From positions 1 to 6,957 of the forward strand of contig JALSSM010000440.1 of assembly GCA_026984275.1 (NCBI GenBank): a DNA stretch of 6,957 bases, in the 5' to 3' direction. This document shows, piece after piece, positions 1 to 6,589 of the stretch. A model generated the notes under the pieces. It worked only from the letters and a program-made list of their open reading frames with translations, did no database searches and was not told where the DNA came from. Position numbers and translations under genes: made by a program. Every line of letters begins with the position of its first letter. Positions within the stretch are counted from its first letter, which is position 1. Source of the DNA: Gammaproteobacteria bacterium. Its GTDB lineage: Bacteria > Pseudomonadota > Gammaproteobacteria > CAJXQU01.

Positions 1-56
1 AGTTGTATAGAACCTAAAAAAAATAATAAAAAAAATAATTTTTTCAATTTGAGACT

Positions 57-84
57 TTTACACAATTTACTGTGCTAATATTTT
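57..84 (+). promoter_or_regulatory. Possible selO promoter
   Basis: A TTTACA hexamer at 57-62 is followed after 16 nt by TATTTT at 79-84. An alternative reading is an extended -10, TGCTAATAT, at 73-81. Either would start transcription around 88-92 and give a leader of only about 20-25 nt. The same TTTACACA octamer forms the -35 of the hppA promoter candidate at 2362. The sequence before it (about 17-45) is nearly pure A and T and could act as an UP element. The match is weak, so this is an inference from position and composition. Confidence 0.33.
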
Positions 85-88
85 TCGC

Positions 89-115
89 ATGACCACAAAG
101 TATAAGCTCTTGTGA
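89..115 (+). other. 8-codon upstream reading frame overlapping the selO start
   Basis: An ATG at 89 opens a frame encoding MTTKYKLL and ending with TGA at 113-115. That stop shares bases with the GTG start of selO (GTGA at 112-115), the overlap geometry typical of translational coupling. No good Shine-Dalgarno sequence precedes the ATG, and a frame this short arises easily by chance. It could also be decayed N-terminal sequence of selO in another frame. What is seen is the overlap; a role in coupling is inference. Confidence 0.25.
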
Positions 116-1725
116 ACAGCAAACATAGATCATTAAAGGATTTAATTTTCGACAATCGTTTCTTGAATGAGTTGCCAGCCGATCCAGAAACCGGAAATTT
201 TCCTCGTCAGGTCACAGGTGCCTGTTATTCAAAAGTAAACCCAACGCCAGTACGGGCTCCACAATTAGTTAGCTATGCAAAAGAAGTCGCTGAGCGGCTG
301 GATCTGGACAGGGAAAGCTGTAAGTCTGATCAATTTAAACAGGTTTTCTCTGGTAACGAACAACTGGATGGAATGCAACCCTATGCACAATGTTATGGTG
401 GCCACCAGTTCGGAAACTGGGCTGGACAGCTGGGCGATGGTCGAGCGATCAATCTTGGCGAAGTCCTTAACAACAAGGGGGAACATTGGACACTTCAACT
501 CAAAGGTGCCGGACTGACCCCCTATTCACGGACAGCTGATGGTCTGGCTGTATTAAGATCATCCGTCAGAGAATTTTTGTGTAGCGAAGCCATGTTCCAT
601 CTCGGTGTCCCTACCACCCGCGCATTAAGCCTCATTCTTACCGGTGAAGAAGTTGTTCGTGACATGTTTTACGATGGCCGCCCAAAAACTGAACCTGGTG
701 CAGTGGTTTGCAGAGTTGCTCCTTCATTCACTCGTTTTGGTCATTTCGAGATCTTTGCCGCACAAGGCAATCTTGATCTATTAAAACAATTTGTGGATTT
801 TACGATTCGCAATGATTTTCCTCATCTTGGTAAACCCTGCAAAGAAACTTATTTGAAATGGTTTACAGAAGTCTGCGAAAAAACAGCCGAGATGATTGTT
901 CACTGGCAACGGGTTGGTTTTGTACACGGTGTTATGAATACCGATAATATGTCGATCCTTGGTTTGACCATTGACTATGGACCTTATGGCTGGCTGGAAG
1001 ATTACAACCCCGGCTGGACTCCGAACACGACCGATGCCACCAATCGTCGATATCGTTATGGACAACAACCACAAATTGCTCACTGGAATCTGGGTCAACT
1101 GGCCAATGCGATCTACCCATTGATTGAGGAAGTGGAACCTTTACAGGAAGCACTAAAACACTACGAACAATATTTCAATCAACACTGGCTTGAAACGGTT
1201 GCCAGGAAACTTGGATTAACAAATTATCGTACCGGTTTGGATGATGATCTGTTTAACGAACTCTTTCTGATCATGCAACTGGTAGAAACCGACATGACGA
1301 TTTTCTTCCGCAAACTGGCACAGGTTGATTGTCTTGATCAGTCACTCAATCAGGCGACAGATGATCAATTAATAAAGCCATTGATCGATGCTTATTATGA
1401 TCCGGAAAATATGATGGATAGCTTCAAAGCAAGAACAAGTAACTGGATACGAAATTATATCAAACGCGTTCGTGAGGATGGTTCTGATGTTCAAACTCGT
1501 CGTGAAATGATGGATTCAGTCAATCCGAAATACGTGTTCCGAAATTATCTTGCTCAACTCGCGATCGATAAAGCAGAAGAAGGTGATTTTTCCATGGTGA
1601 ATGAGTTGCTGGAATTATTTCGCAGACCGTATGATGAACACCCTGATCAGGAACACTATGCCGTTAAAAGACCCGATTGGGCGAGGCAACGTGCTGGTTG
1701 TTCCATGCTATCATGCAGCTCTTAA
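112..1725 (+). CDS. selO: SelO/YdiU family protein adenylyltransferase (AMPylase)
   Basis: SelO has a protein-kinase-like fold that binds ATP in a flipped orientation and transfers AMP to Ser, Thr or Tyr of target proteins; in E. coli it acts on redox-related proteins in the cytoplasm. The 537-residue product carries the hallmark blocks in order: GHQFG and GQLGDGRA (97-112), LKGAGLTPYSR with catalytic Lys131, Glu154 of the SVRE block, HGVMNTDNMS (272-281) with Asp278 and Asn279, and metal-binding Asp288 in LTIDYGP. It ends in Cys-Ser-Ser, Cys535 aligning with the selenocysteine of animal SelO and Cys476 of E. coli. The activation-loop cysteine of E. coli (Cys272) corresponds to Pro304 here. 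The N-terminus from FDNRFLNELP onward matches the family; the GTG start is the only plausible start after the in-frame stop at 103, but its ribosome site is poor. It is longer than the 478-residue E. coli protein, as in other long-form members. Confidence 0.95.
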   Translation: MNSKHRSLKDLIFDNRFLNELPADPETGNFPRQVTGACYSKVNPTPVRAPQLVSYAKEVAERLDLDRESCKSDQFKQVFSGNEQLDGMQPYAQCYGGHQFGNWAGQLGDGRAINLGEVLNNKGEHWTLQLKGAGLTPYSRTADGLAVLRSSVREFLCSEAMFHLGVPTTRALSLILTGEEVVRDMFYDGRPKTEPGAVVCRVAPSFTRFGHFEIFAAQGNLDLLKQFVDFTIRNDFPHLGKPCKETYLKWFTEVCEKTAEMIVHWQRVGFVHGVMNTDNMSILGLTIDYGPYGWLEDYNPGWTPNTTDATNRRYRYGQQPQIAHWNLGQLANAIYPLIEEVEPLQEALKHYEQYFNQHWLETVARKLGLTNYRTGLDDDLFNELFLIMQLVETDMTIFFRKLAQVDCLDQSLNQATDDQLIKPLIDAYYDPENMMDSFKARTSNWIRNYIKRVREDGSDVQTRREMMDSVNPKYVFRNYLAQLAIDKAEEGDFSMVNELLELFRRPYDEHPDQEHYAVKRPDWARQRAGCSMLSCSS

Positions 1726-1753
1726 TCAGAGCGTTGATCTACCCGTTCTGATT
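1724..1753. other. Imperfect hairpin across both convergent stop codons
   Basis: AATCAGA at 1724-1730 pairs with TCTGATT at 1747-1753, extended inward by a G-T and a C-G pair, leaving a 12-nt loop. It covers the end of selO, the 13-nt gap and the end of ppa. There is no T-run after it on either strand, so it is not a standard intrinsic terminator; it may only weakly limit read-through from each gene into the other, or be chance. Confidence 0.2.
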
Positions 1754-2269
1754 CCTTTCATAAGAAGACATAATCTCCTCACGAGCCGCAGCGGCATCGC
1801 GCCAGCCTTCTACCTTGACCCATTTACCTAATTCCAGGTCTTTGTAATGTTCAAAGAAATGCGTGATCTGATTCAGTAACATTTCCGGAAGGTCATGGGG
1901 TGTATCCACATTGGAATACATGCTGGATAATTTATCCACCGGCACCGCCAGGATCTTGGCATCGGCTCCTGCTTCATCCGTCATTGCCAGCATCCCCACA
2001 GGACGGCAGCGAACCACCGAGCCAGTAATTAAAGGAACACCGGTCACGACTAACACATCACAAGGATCACCATCATCGGATAAGGTATCGGGGATGTAGC
2101 CATAATTACAGGGGTAATGCATGGCGGTGTTCATGAATCGGTCAACAAACATGGCGCCAGTTTCCTTGTCCACTTCATATTTGATTGGATCGCCCCGTAA
2201 GGGGATCTCGATGATCACATTGAAATCATCAGGAAGATCTTTGCCAGCAGGAACTTGTTTTAATGCCAT
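1739..2269 (-). CDS. ppa: Inorganic pyrophosphatase, soluble family I
   Basis: Cytoplasmic Mg2+-dependent enzyme that hydrolyses pyrophosphate to two phosphates, pulling nucleic acid, protein and cofactor synthesis forward. The 176-residue length matches the E. coli enzyme, and every active-site residue of that enzyme is found one position later: Glu21, Lys30, Glu32, Arg44, Tyr52, Tyr56, Asp66, Asp68, Asp71, Asp98, Asp103, Lys105, Tyr142 and Lys143. The family signature DGDPCDV spans 66-72. The ATG at 2267-2269 follows a clear GAGG ribosome site (2279-2282 on the complementary strand) at 7 nt. It is transcribed away from hppA, a membrane enzyme using the same substrate, and converges on selO with 13 nt between stops. 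Nothing looks damaged, and essentiality in most bacteria fits an intact gene. Confidence 0.97.
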   Translation of the reverse strand: MALKQVPAGKDLPDDFNVIIEIPLRGDPIKYEVDKETGAMFVDRFMNTAMHYPCNYGYIPDTLSDDGDPCDVLVVTGVPLITGSVVRCRPVGMLAMTDEAGADAKILAVPVDKLSSMYSNVDTPHDLPEMLLNQITHFFEHYKDLELGKWVKVEGWRDAAAAREEIMSSYERNQNG

Positions 2270-2312
2270 GTTGTTACCTCAAATTAATCCATAAAAATAA
2301 AAAAAGTGCCGC

Positions 2313-2341
2313 ATTATATACGCCAATAAGATTTATGTGAG
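2313..2341 (-). promoter_or_regulatory. Probable ppa promoter
   Basis: On the minus strand a perfect TATAAT lies at 2318-2313, preceded at 17 nt by CTCACA (2341-2336), a 4-of-6 match to the -35 consensus. Transcription would begin near 2306, leaving a leader of about 36 nt, rich in A and T, that carries the GAGG ribosome site. The perfect -10 makes this credible although the -35 is weak. Confidence 0.55.
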
Positions 2342-2361
2342 GAATAAATGGAAAACAACTG

Positions 2362-2389
2362 TTTACACAGTATTTCATGTGGGTATAAA
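2362..2389 (+). promoter_or_regulatory. Probable hppA promoter
   Basis: TTTACA at 2362-2367 and TATAAA at 2384-2389 each match sigma-70 consensus at 5 of 6 positions and are 16 nt apart. Transcription would begin near 2396, about 33 nt before the ATG. The -35 element lies only 20 nt from the -35 of the oppositely directed ppa promoter, so the two are arranged back to back, and a protein bound between them could affect both genes. Confidence 0.55.
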
Positions 2390-2428
2390 GTGTGCCCTCT
2401 AAAAAAATAAAATTAACAGGGGGTTAAC

Positions 2429-4441
2429 ATGAGTTTTAGTGCATTGTTACCAATGCTACTTGGCACGCTCGGTCTTGGAGGTGCGTTGTATCTGTATAAA
2501 GCTGTTAAAGAATATCCTGGTGGTGAAGGAAGTATCGCTGGTATAGCCGATCAAATTCACAAAGGTGCCATGGTTTTTATGCGCCGTGAATACCAGATAC
2601 TTGCGATTTTTTGTGCTGTCGTTTTGGCACTGATCCTGTTTTCTGATCTGGGCTGGAAAACAGCATTCGCTTTCCTTATTGGGGCAGTTACCTCAGCGGG
2701 AGCGGGTTATATCGGTATGTACACAGCCACCCAGGCCAATGTCCGTACCGCTGTGGCGGCCAGAGATGAAGGGGCCTCCAGTGCATTAACCGTCGCATTT
2801 TTTGGTGGATCAATCATGGGGCTGACAGTGGCCTCAATGGGATTGCTCGGACTTGGTTTCCTTTATCTTTTGTTTGGTGGTGATCCACATACAGCACATG
2901 TTATTCATGGTTTTGGTATGGGTGCATCCAGTGTCGCACTCTTCTCTCGTGTTGGTGGTGGTATTTTTACCAAGAGTGCTGATGTCGGTGCTGATCTGGT
3001 GGGTAAGATCGAAGCGGGTATCCCTGAAGACGATCCCAGAAACCCGGGCGTAATCGCGGACAATGTGGGTGATAACGTTGGTGATGTGGCTGGCATGGGA
3101 TCAGATATTTTCGAATCTTATTGTGGCGCAATGATCGCGACAATTGCTCTTTCATCAACAATGACAGCAACCACTCTCGCACAGCTGGGTGCAGAACAAT
3201 CACAACTCATGTTTTTACCACTGGCACTGGCCTCTTTGGGGTTAATTTGCTCCATGAGTGGTATTTTTCTGGTCAAACATTTTGCCAGCAAGTCACCTGA
3301 AGTGGCCTTGCGTATTGGTACTATCGGTGCCTCAATTCTGTTTATCGTCACAGCATTGATCGTGATCTTTGCTATGGGACTGAGTACAAAAATCTGGGGT
3401 TCTGTGCTTGTTGGCGCATTGGGTGGGATCATTATCGGTCTTGTGACCGAATACTATACATCTGCTGCTCCCATCAGACGGATTGCAAAAGCCGGTGAAA
3501 CTGGACCAGCAACCGTTATGATTGCAGGTCTTGCAGTCGGTATGCAGTCGACCGTTGTTCCTGTTTTAACGATATGCGGAATTATCCTTGTCGCCAGCGG
3601 CCTTGCTGGTTTGTATGGGGTTGCGATCGCAGCCGTCGGCATGCTGGCTACGGTTGGGATTACAATGGCCATCGATGCCTATGGGCCGGTTGCAGATAAC
3701 GCGGGTGGCATAGCCGAGATGGGTGGCATGGGTGCAGATACTCGTGAAATTACAGACTCTCTTGATGAGCTGGGCAATACCACCGCAGCAATCGGTAAAG
3801 GTTTTGCTATCGGTGCGGCCGCGCTTGCTGCACTCGCTCTGATCAGCGCCTACATAGAAACCATTCATCATGGTAAAGCAGATTTTGCGCTGGAACTGAA
3901 TAATCCACATGTACTGGCGGGTATGTTCCTCGGTGGAATATTTCCTTTTGTCGTTAGCGCCATCACCATGACCGCAGTGGGTGATGCAGCCTTCGATATG
4001 ATCAAGGAAATCAGACGTCAATTTAAAGAGATACCCGGATTGATGGAAGGTGAAGCAGAGCCAGATACAGAAAAATGTGTCGATATTGCAACCACCGCAG
4101 CCCTGAAAAAAATGGTGCTCCCCGGTGTGTTGGCTGTTGCCTCACCAGCCGTCGTTGGCTTCCTGTTGGGGCCAGAAGCTCTCGGTGGGATGCTCGGTGG
4201 TGCTTTGATCTGCTGCGTGTTGATGGCACTGATGATGGCCAATGCCGGTGGAGCATGGGACAACGCCAAAAAATATGTTGAAAAAGGTAATCTTGGTGGT
4301 AAAGGAACTGATACACACACAGCGGTTGTCGTTGGAGATACCGTTGGCGATCCGTTTAAGGATACATCAGGTCCATCCATGAACATCCTCATCAACGTCA
4401 TGGCGATCGTCTCACTCGTGATCGCACCACTACTGGTTTAA
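2429..4441 (+). CDS. hppA: Membrane-bound ion-pumping pyrophosphatase, K+-dependent type, probably Na+-transporting
   Basis: Integral membrane enzyme that couples pyrophosphate hydrolysis to ion export across the inner membrane. The 670-residue product is strongly hydrophobic throughout, as expected for about 16 membrane helices, and is slightly shorter than many relatives. Visible signatures are the GGGIFTKSADVGADLVGKIE region (176-195), DNVGDNVGD (211-219), EYYT (341-344), DAYGPVADNAGGIAEM (416-431) and GDTVGDPFKDTSGP (636-649), which supply the Mg2+ and pyrophosphate ligands. The GNTTAA motif (449-454) has Ala453 and Gly456 where K+-independent enzymes have Lys and Thr, so K+ activation is expected. 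Asp226-x-x-Glu229 followed by Gly233 is the ion-gate pattern of Na+-transporting members, whereas plant-type K+-dependent H+ pumps place the Glu four residues later. Na+ only versus Na+ plus H+ transport cannot be settled here. An AGGGGG ribosome site (2418-2423) precedes the ATG; the gene stands alone, ending at a strong hairpin. Confidence 0.95.
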   Translation: MSFSALLPMLLGTLGLGGALYLYKAVKEYPGGEGSIAGIADQIHKGAMVFMRREYQILAIFCAVVLALILFSDLGWKTAFAFLIGAVTSAGAGYIGMYTATQANVRTAVAARDEGASSALTVAFFGGSIMGLTVASMGLLGLGFLYLLFGGDPHTAHVIHGFGMGASSVALFSRVGGGIFTKSADVGADLVGKIEAGIPEDDPRNPGVIADNVGDNVGDVAGMGSDIFESYCGAMIATIALSSTMTATTLAQLGAEQSQLMFLPLALASLGLICSMSGIFLVKHFASKSPEVALRIGTIGASILFIVTALIVIFAMGLSTKIWGSVLVGALGGIIIGLVTEYYTSAAPIRRIAKAGETGPATVMIAGLAVGMQSTVVPVLTICGIILVASGLAGLYGVAIAAVGMLATVGITMAIDAYGPVADNAGGIAEMGGMGADTREITDSLDELGNTTAAIGKGFAIGAAALAALALISAYIETIHHGKADFALELNNPHVLAGMFLGGIFPFVVSAITMTAVGDAAFDMIKEIRRQFKEIPGLMEGEAEPDTEKCVDIATTAALKKMVLPGVLAVASPAVVGFLLGPEALGGMLGGALICCVLMALMMANAGGAWDNAKKYVEKGNLGGKGTDTHTAVVVGDTVGDPFKDTSGPSMNILINVMAIVSLVIAPLLV

Positions 4442-4451
4442 TCTGAAGCCT

Positions 4452-4478
4452 CCCTGATCAGGATTTTCCTGATCAGGG
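4452..4478 (+). terminator. Hairpin terminator after hppA
   Basis: A perfect 12-bp stem (CCCTGATCAGGA paired with TCCTGATCAGGG) with a TTT loop starts 10 nt after the hppA stop. The downstream tract is T-rich but interrupted (TTCTCTTCCACTTTTT), so termination may be imperfect. Each arm contains the self-complementary decamer CCTGATCAGG with a central GATC, so the site is also a double palindrome. Confidence 0.75.
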
Positions 4479-4545
4479 GTTCTCTTCCACTTTTTCATCA
4501 TAATATCAAAACAAGCAGTTTATTTAGGGGATCTCAAAGCCTCTT

Positions 4546-4707
4546 GTTGTTAACCTGGATGTCATGCTGGCTAAACGTAAGATTCGAGGTAAAGAACTTG
4601 CCACTGAAATTGGTATTACCAAGCAGAACTTATCACTACTGGGCACCGGTAAAGTTAAGGGTGTGCGTTTCTCCACACTGAAGAAAATCTGTCAGGTTTT
4701 CTTTTAG
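4546..4707 (+). pseudogene. Remnant of a small XRE-type (Cro/C1 helix-turn-helix) regulator
   Basis: The frame reads VVNLDVMLAKRKIRGKEL, then ATEIGITKQNLSLLGTGK and VKGVRFSTLKKICQVFF before TAG at 4705. This matches the roughly 65-75-residue YozG-like XRE regulators, with the helix-turn-helix in the ELATEIGITKQNLSLL part. Relatives normally start one or two residues before the VNLDVML segment and continue after the ICxxL position with a CQPGD-like end. Here no ATG, GTG or TTG lies in frame before that segment (the frame closes at 4525), and the C-terminal tail is missing; the first usable ATG, at 4564, would give 47 residues with a poor ribosome site. Such regulators often sit beside a DUF2975 membrane protein gene (family knowledge), and none is present. 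I read it as decayed; a shortened but expressed peptide is the alternative. An AGGGG at 4526-4530 may be its old ribosome site. Confidence 0.6.
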
Positions 4708-4847
4708 TGTTCTCGAAAATAGTGATTCTCTTCTTTGTTGACATGACATATTAGAGGAAAAGATCGATAAGTATTATGAAGCAAGCGACTTGACTCTAAG
4801 TGCCCAGGTTTAGAAAAATAATAATAGAACCAAATAAGATTATTTGA
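4708..4847. other. Non-coding stretch upstream of sulP
   Basis: AT-rich, 140 nt, no credible gene. It includes TTGACA at 4738-4743 and TTGACT at 4790-4795, neither with a good -10 at 16-18 nt, and a purine-rich AGAGGAAAAG (4753-4762) that is followed only by a five-codon frame from ATG 4776. The sulP promoter is presumably here but I cannot place it. Some of it may be decayed sequence belonging to the regulator fragment upstream. Confidence 0.4.
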
Positions 4848-6575
4848 ATGAAAATAGTAAATAAAATTCTTCCTGGCTGGTTACAACATTATCAGCAGAA
4901 AAACTTAAGCCATGATATGGTGGCGGGTGTAATATTCACTATTCTGGTGATACCACAAAGCTTAGCTTATGCCTTATTAGCAGGTCTGCCACCACATTTT
5001 GGCCTATATGTCAGCATCTTCCCTGTTTTAGCCTATATATTGTTTGGCAGCAGTATGGTGCAGGCAGTGGGACCTGTGGCTATAACGGCTATTATGACGT
5101 ATAGCGTTTTAAGTCCAATGGCAATACCCGGTTCGTCAGAATACATTATGCTGTCAGCCAGTCTTGCACTGTTTTCAGGCATTATGTTGTTACTTTTTGG
5201 TTGGTTTCGATTGGGTTTTTTATCACAATTATTAAGCCGGCCCGTGATTAGTGGTTTTATATCTGGAGCGGCTGTACTTATAGTTATTAGTCAATTCAAA
5301 TCATTGTTGGGGATTTCTTATCCGGGTGAAGAAATTGGTGCCCTGTTCAATGCCTTAATGCAGCAACTCCCACATAATAATCATATGACGATGATGATGG
5401 GATTTACATCATTTTTGATACTGATTCTGTCTCGCAAGTATCTGGTTTCATTACTGACTCGTTTTGGGCTGAGCCGTAACCAAGGAGCATTCATTGCCAG
5501 ACTGGTACCATTATTAATTGTTTTTCTGGCAACGCTGTTGGTGGTTTATTTTGATCTTGATACTACAGCAGAGGTGGTCGTAGTTGGGCATATAACGGAA
5601 GGCTTACCAGGTTTTGAATTCTTTTTTCCCAGTTACGATACCGTTAAAACACTTACCGTGCCCGCCTTACTGATGGCATTGATTGGTATGGTGCAAGGCA
5701 TATCGATAGCCGAATCTCTAGCAATTAAACGTCGAGAACGTATTGATCCTAATGCAGAATTAGTCGGTCTTGGAGCATCAAATGTTGTCGCTGCATTTTA
5801 TGGAGGAATGCCGGTTGGCGGTGGTGTATCGCGCTCAGCTGTTAATGTGGCATCAGGGGCACAGACACCACTAGCAGGTATGGTATCAGCATTTTTTATG
5901 ATGGCGATTGTCGCGGGCGCATCACATTGGTTGGCCCGCCTGCCACTGACGGTGCTTGCTGCCAATATTATGGTTGCAGCTATTAGTATGGTAGATCTTA
6001 AATCATTTAAACATGCTTGGTTATACGATAAAGCAGATGCACTTGCTCTGTTAGGTACAGCTTGTGGAGTCATTGTATTAGGGTTGGAAGGCGGAATTGT
6101 ATTAGGTGTTAGCCTGTCACTTGTTACCTTACTTTATCGTGTCAGTATTCCACATATTGCAGTAATTGGACGTATCGTGGGAACAGAGCATTTCCGGAAC
6201 ATAGCTCGTCATCAAGTTGAAACTATTCCAGGAGTGCTATTTCTACGTATTGATGAAAGCCTGTTTTTCGGCAATCTGAATGCAGTTGAAGCACGAATTA
6301 GTAACGAGTTGTCGAAAGTGAATGAGATCACAGATCTTGTATTGGTAATGAATGCCGTCAATATGGTGGATACCACAGCTATGGAAGTGCTTACCGAACT
6401 GAACCGAGATTTGTTTGAACAGGGATGCATGCTTCATTTCGCTGAAATAAAAGGGCCGGTCTATGATAAGTTAAGCGATTCCCCCTTACTTACATCATTA
6501 TCGGGAAAGGTATTCTTTACGACTAATAAAGCTTTTGAGAAATTAAGGGGGCATCCTAAAATTGCCCCAAAGTGA
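4848..6575 (+). CDS. SulP (SLC26-type) anion transporter with C-terminal STAS domain
   Basis: Inner-membrane secondary transporter for anions; family members carry sulfate, bicarbonate or dicarboxylates. The 575-residue protein begins with a short cytoplasmic segment, then IPQSLAYALLAGLPPHFGLY (35-54), the family signature in the first membrane helices. Hydrophobic helices continue to about 430, including AVGPVAITAI (73-82), SRPVISGFISGAA (130-142) and the conserved GGMPVGGGVSRSAVN segment (319-333) with the nearby TPLAGM. The STAS domain occupies about 455-568, with the VNMVDTTAMEVL loop (504-515) equivalent to the phospho-loop of anti-sigma-factor antagonists. Length and domain order are normal and no residue is obviously lost. 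Substrate cannot be told: no sulfur-assimilation or carbonic anhydrase gene is alongside. The ATG has only a weak TAAG ribosome site. By eye the gene is more AT-rich than hppA and lies between two gene remnants, which suggests later arrival (inference). Confidence 0.93.
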   Translation: MKIVNKILPGWLQHYQQKNLSHDMVAGVIFTILVIPQSLAYALLAGLPPHFGLYVSIFPVLAYILFGSSMVQAVGPVAITAIMTYSVLSPMAIPGSSEYIMLSASLALFSGIMLLLFGWFRLGFLSQLLSRPVISGFISGAAVLIVISQFKSLLGISYPGEEIGALFNALMQQLPHNNHMTMMMGFTSFLILILSRKYLVSLLTRFGLSRNQGAFIARLVPLLIVFLATLLVVYFDLDTTAEVVVVGHITEGLPGFEFFFPSYDTVKTLTVPALLMALIGMVQGISIAESLAIKRRERIDPNAELVGLGASNVVAAFYGGMPVGGGVSRSAVNVASGAQTPLAGMVSAFFMMAIVAGASHWLARLPLTVLAANIMVAAISMVDLKSFKHAWLYDKADALALLGTACGVIVLGLEGGIVLGVSLSLVTLLYRVSIPHIAVIGRIVGTEHFRNIARHQVETIPGVLFLRIDESLFFGNLNAVEARISNELSKVNEITDLVLVMNAVNMVDTTAMEVLTELNRDLFEQGCMLHFAEIKGPVYDKLSDSPLLTSLSGKVFFTTNKAFEKLRGHPKIAPK

Positions 6576-6589
6576 AATTGCTTTTTACC

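Noticed and set aside
17..47. A-rich then T-rich tract as a terminator of a gene left of the window
   Set aside because: The A and T runs could pair only weakly, with no GC stem, and no upstream gene end is visible in the window.
781..1153. Open frames antisense to selO, 73-105 residues
   Set aside because: They overlap the conserved catalytic core of SelO, have no recognisable domain and no ribosome site.
1641..1652. Second copy of the 12-mer CCCTGATCAGGA found in the hppA terminator
   Set aside because: Inside selO it simply encodes Pro-Asp-Gln-Glu, has no partner arm and no T-run. A chance match is the simplest explanation.
2359..2370. CTGT-n4-ACAG palindrome over the hppA -35 element, resembling half-sites of a LexA box
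   Set aside because: LexA boxes in gammaproteobacteria have 8 bases between CTGT and ACAG; here there are 4, and neither neighbouring gene is an SOS gene.
3566..4401. Long open frames antisense to hppA, up to about 150 residues
   Set aside because: Low-complexity or implausible proteins without motifs or ribosome sites; they arise from the codon pattern of the strongly conserved hppA on the other strand.
4738..4743. Perfect TTGACA upstream of sulP as a promoter -35
   Set aside because: No -10-like hexamer lies 15-19 nt downstream (that region reads AGATCGAT), so I could not support a promoter.
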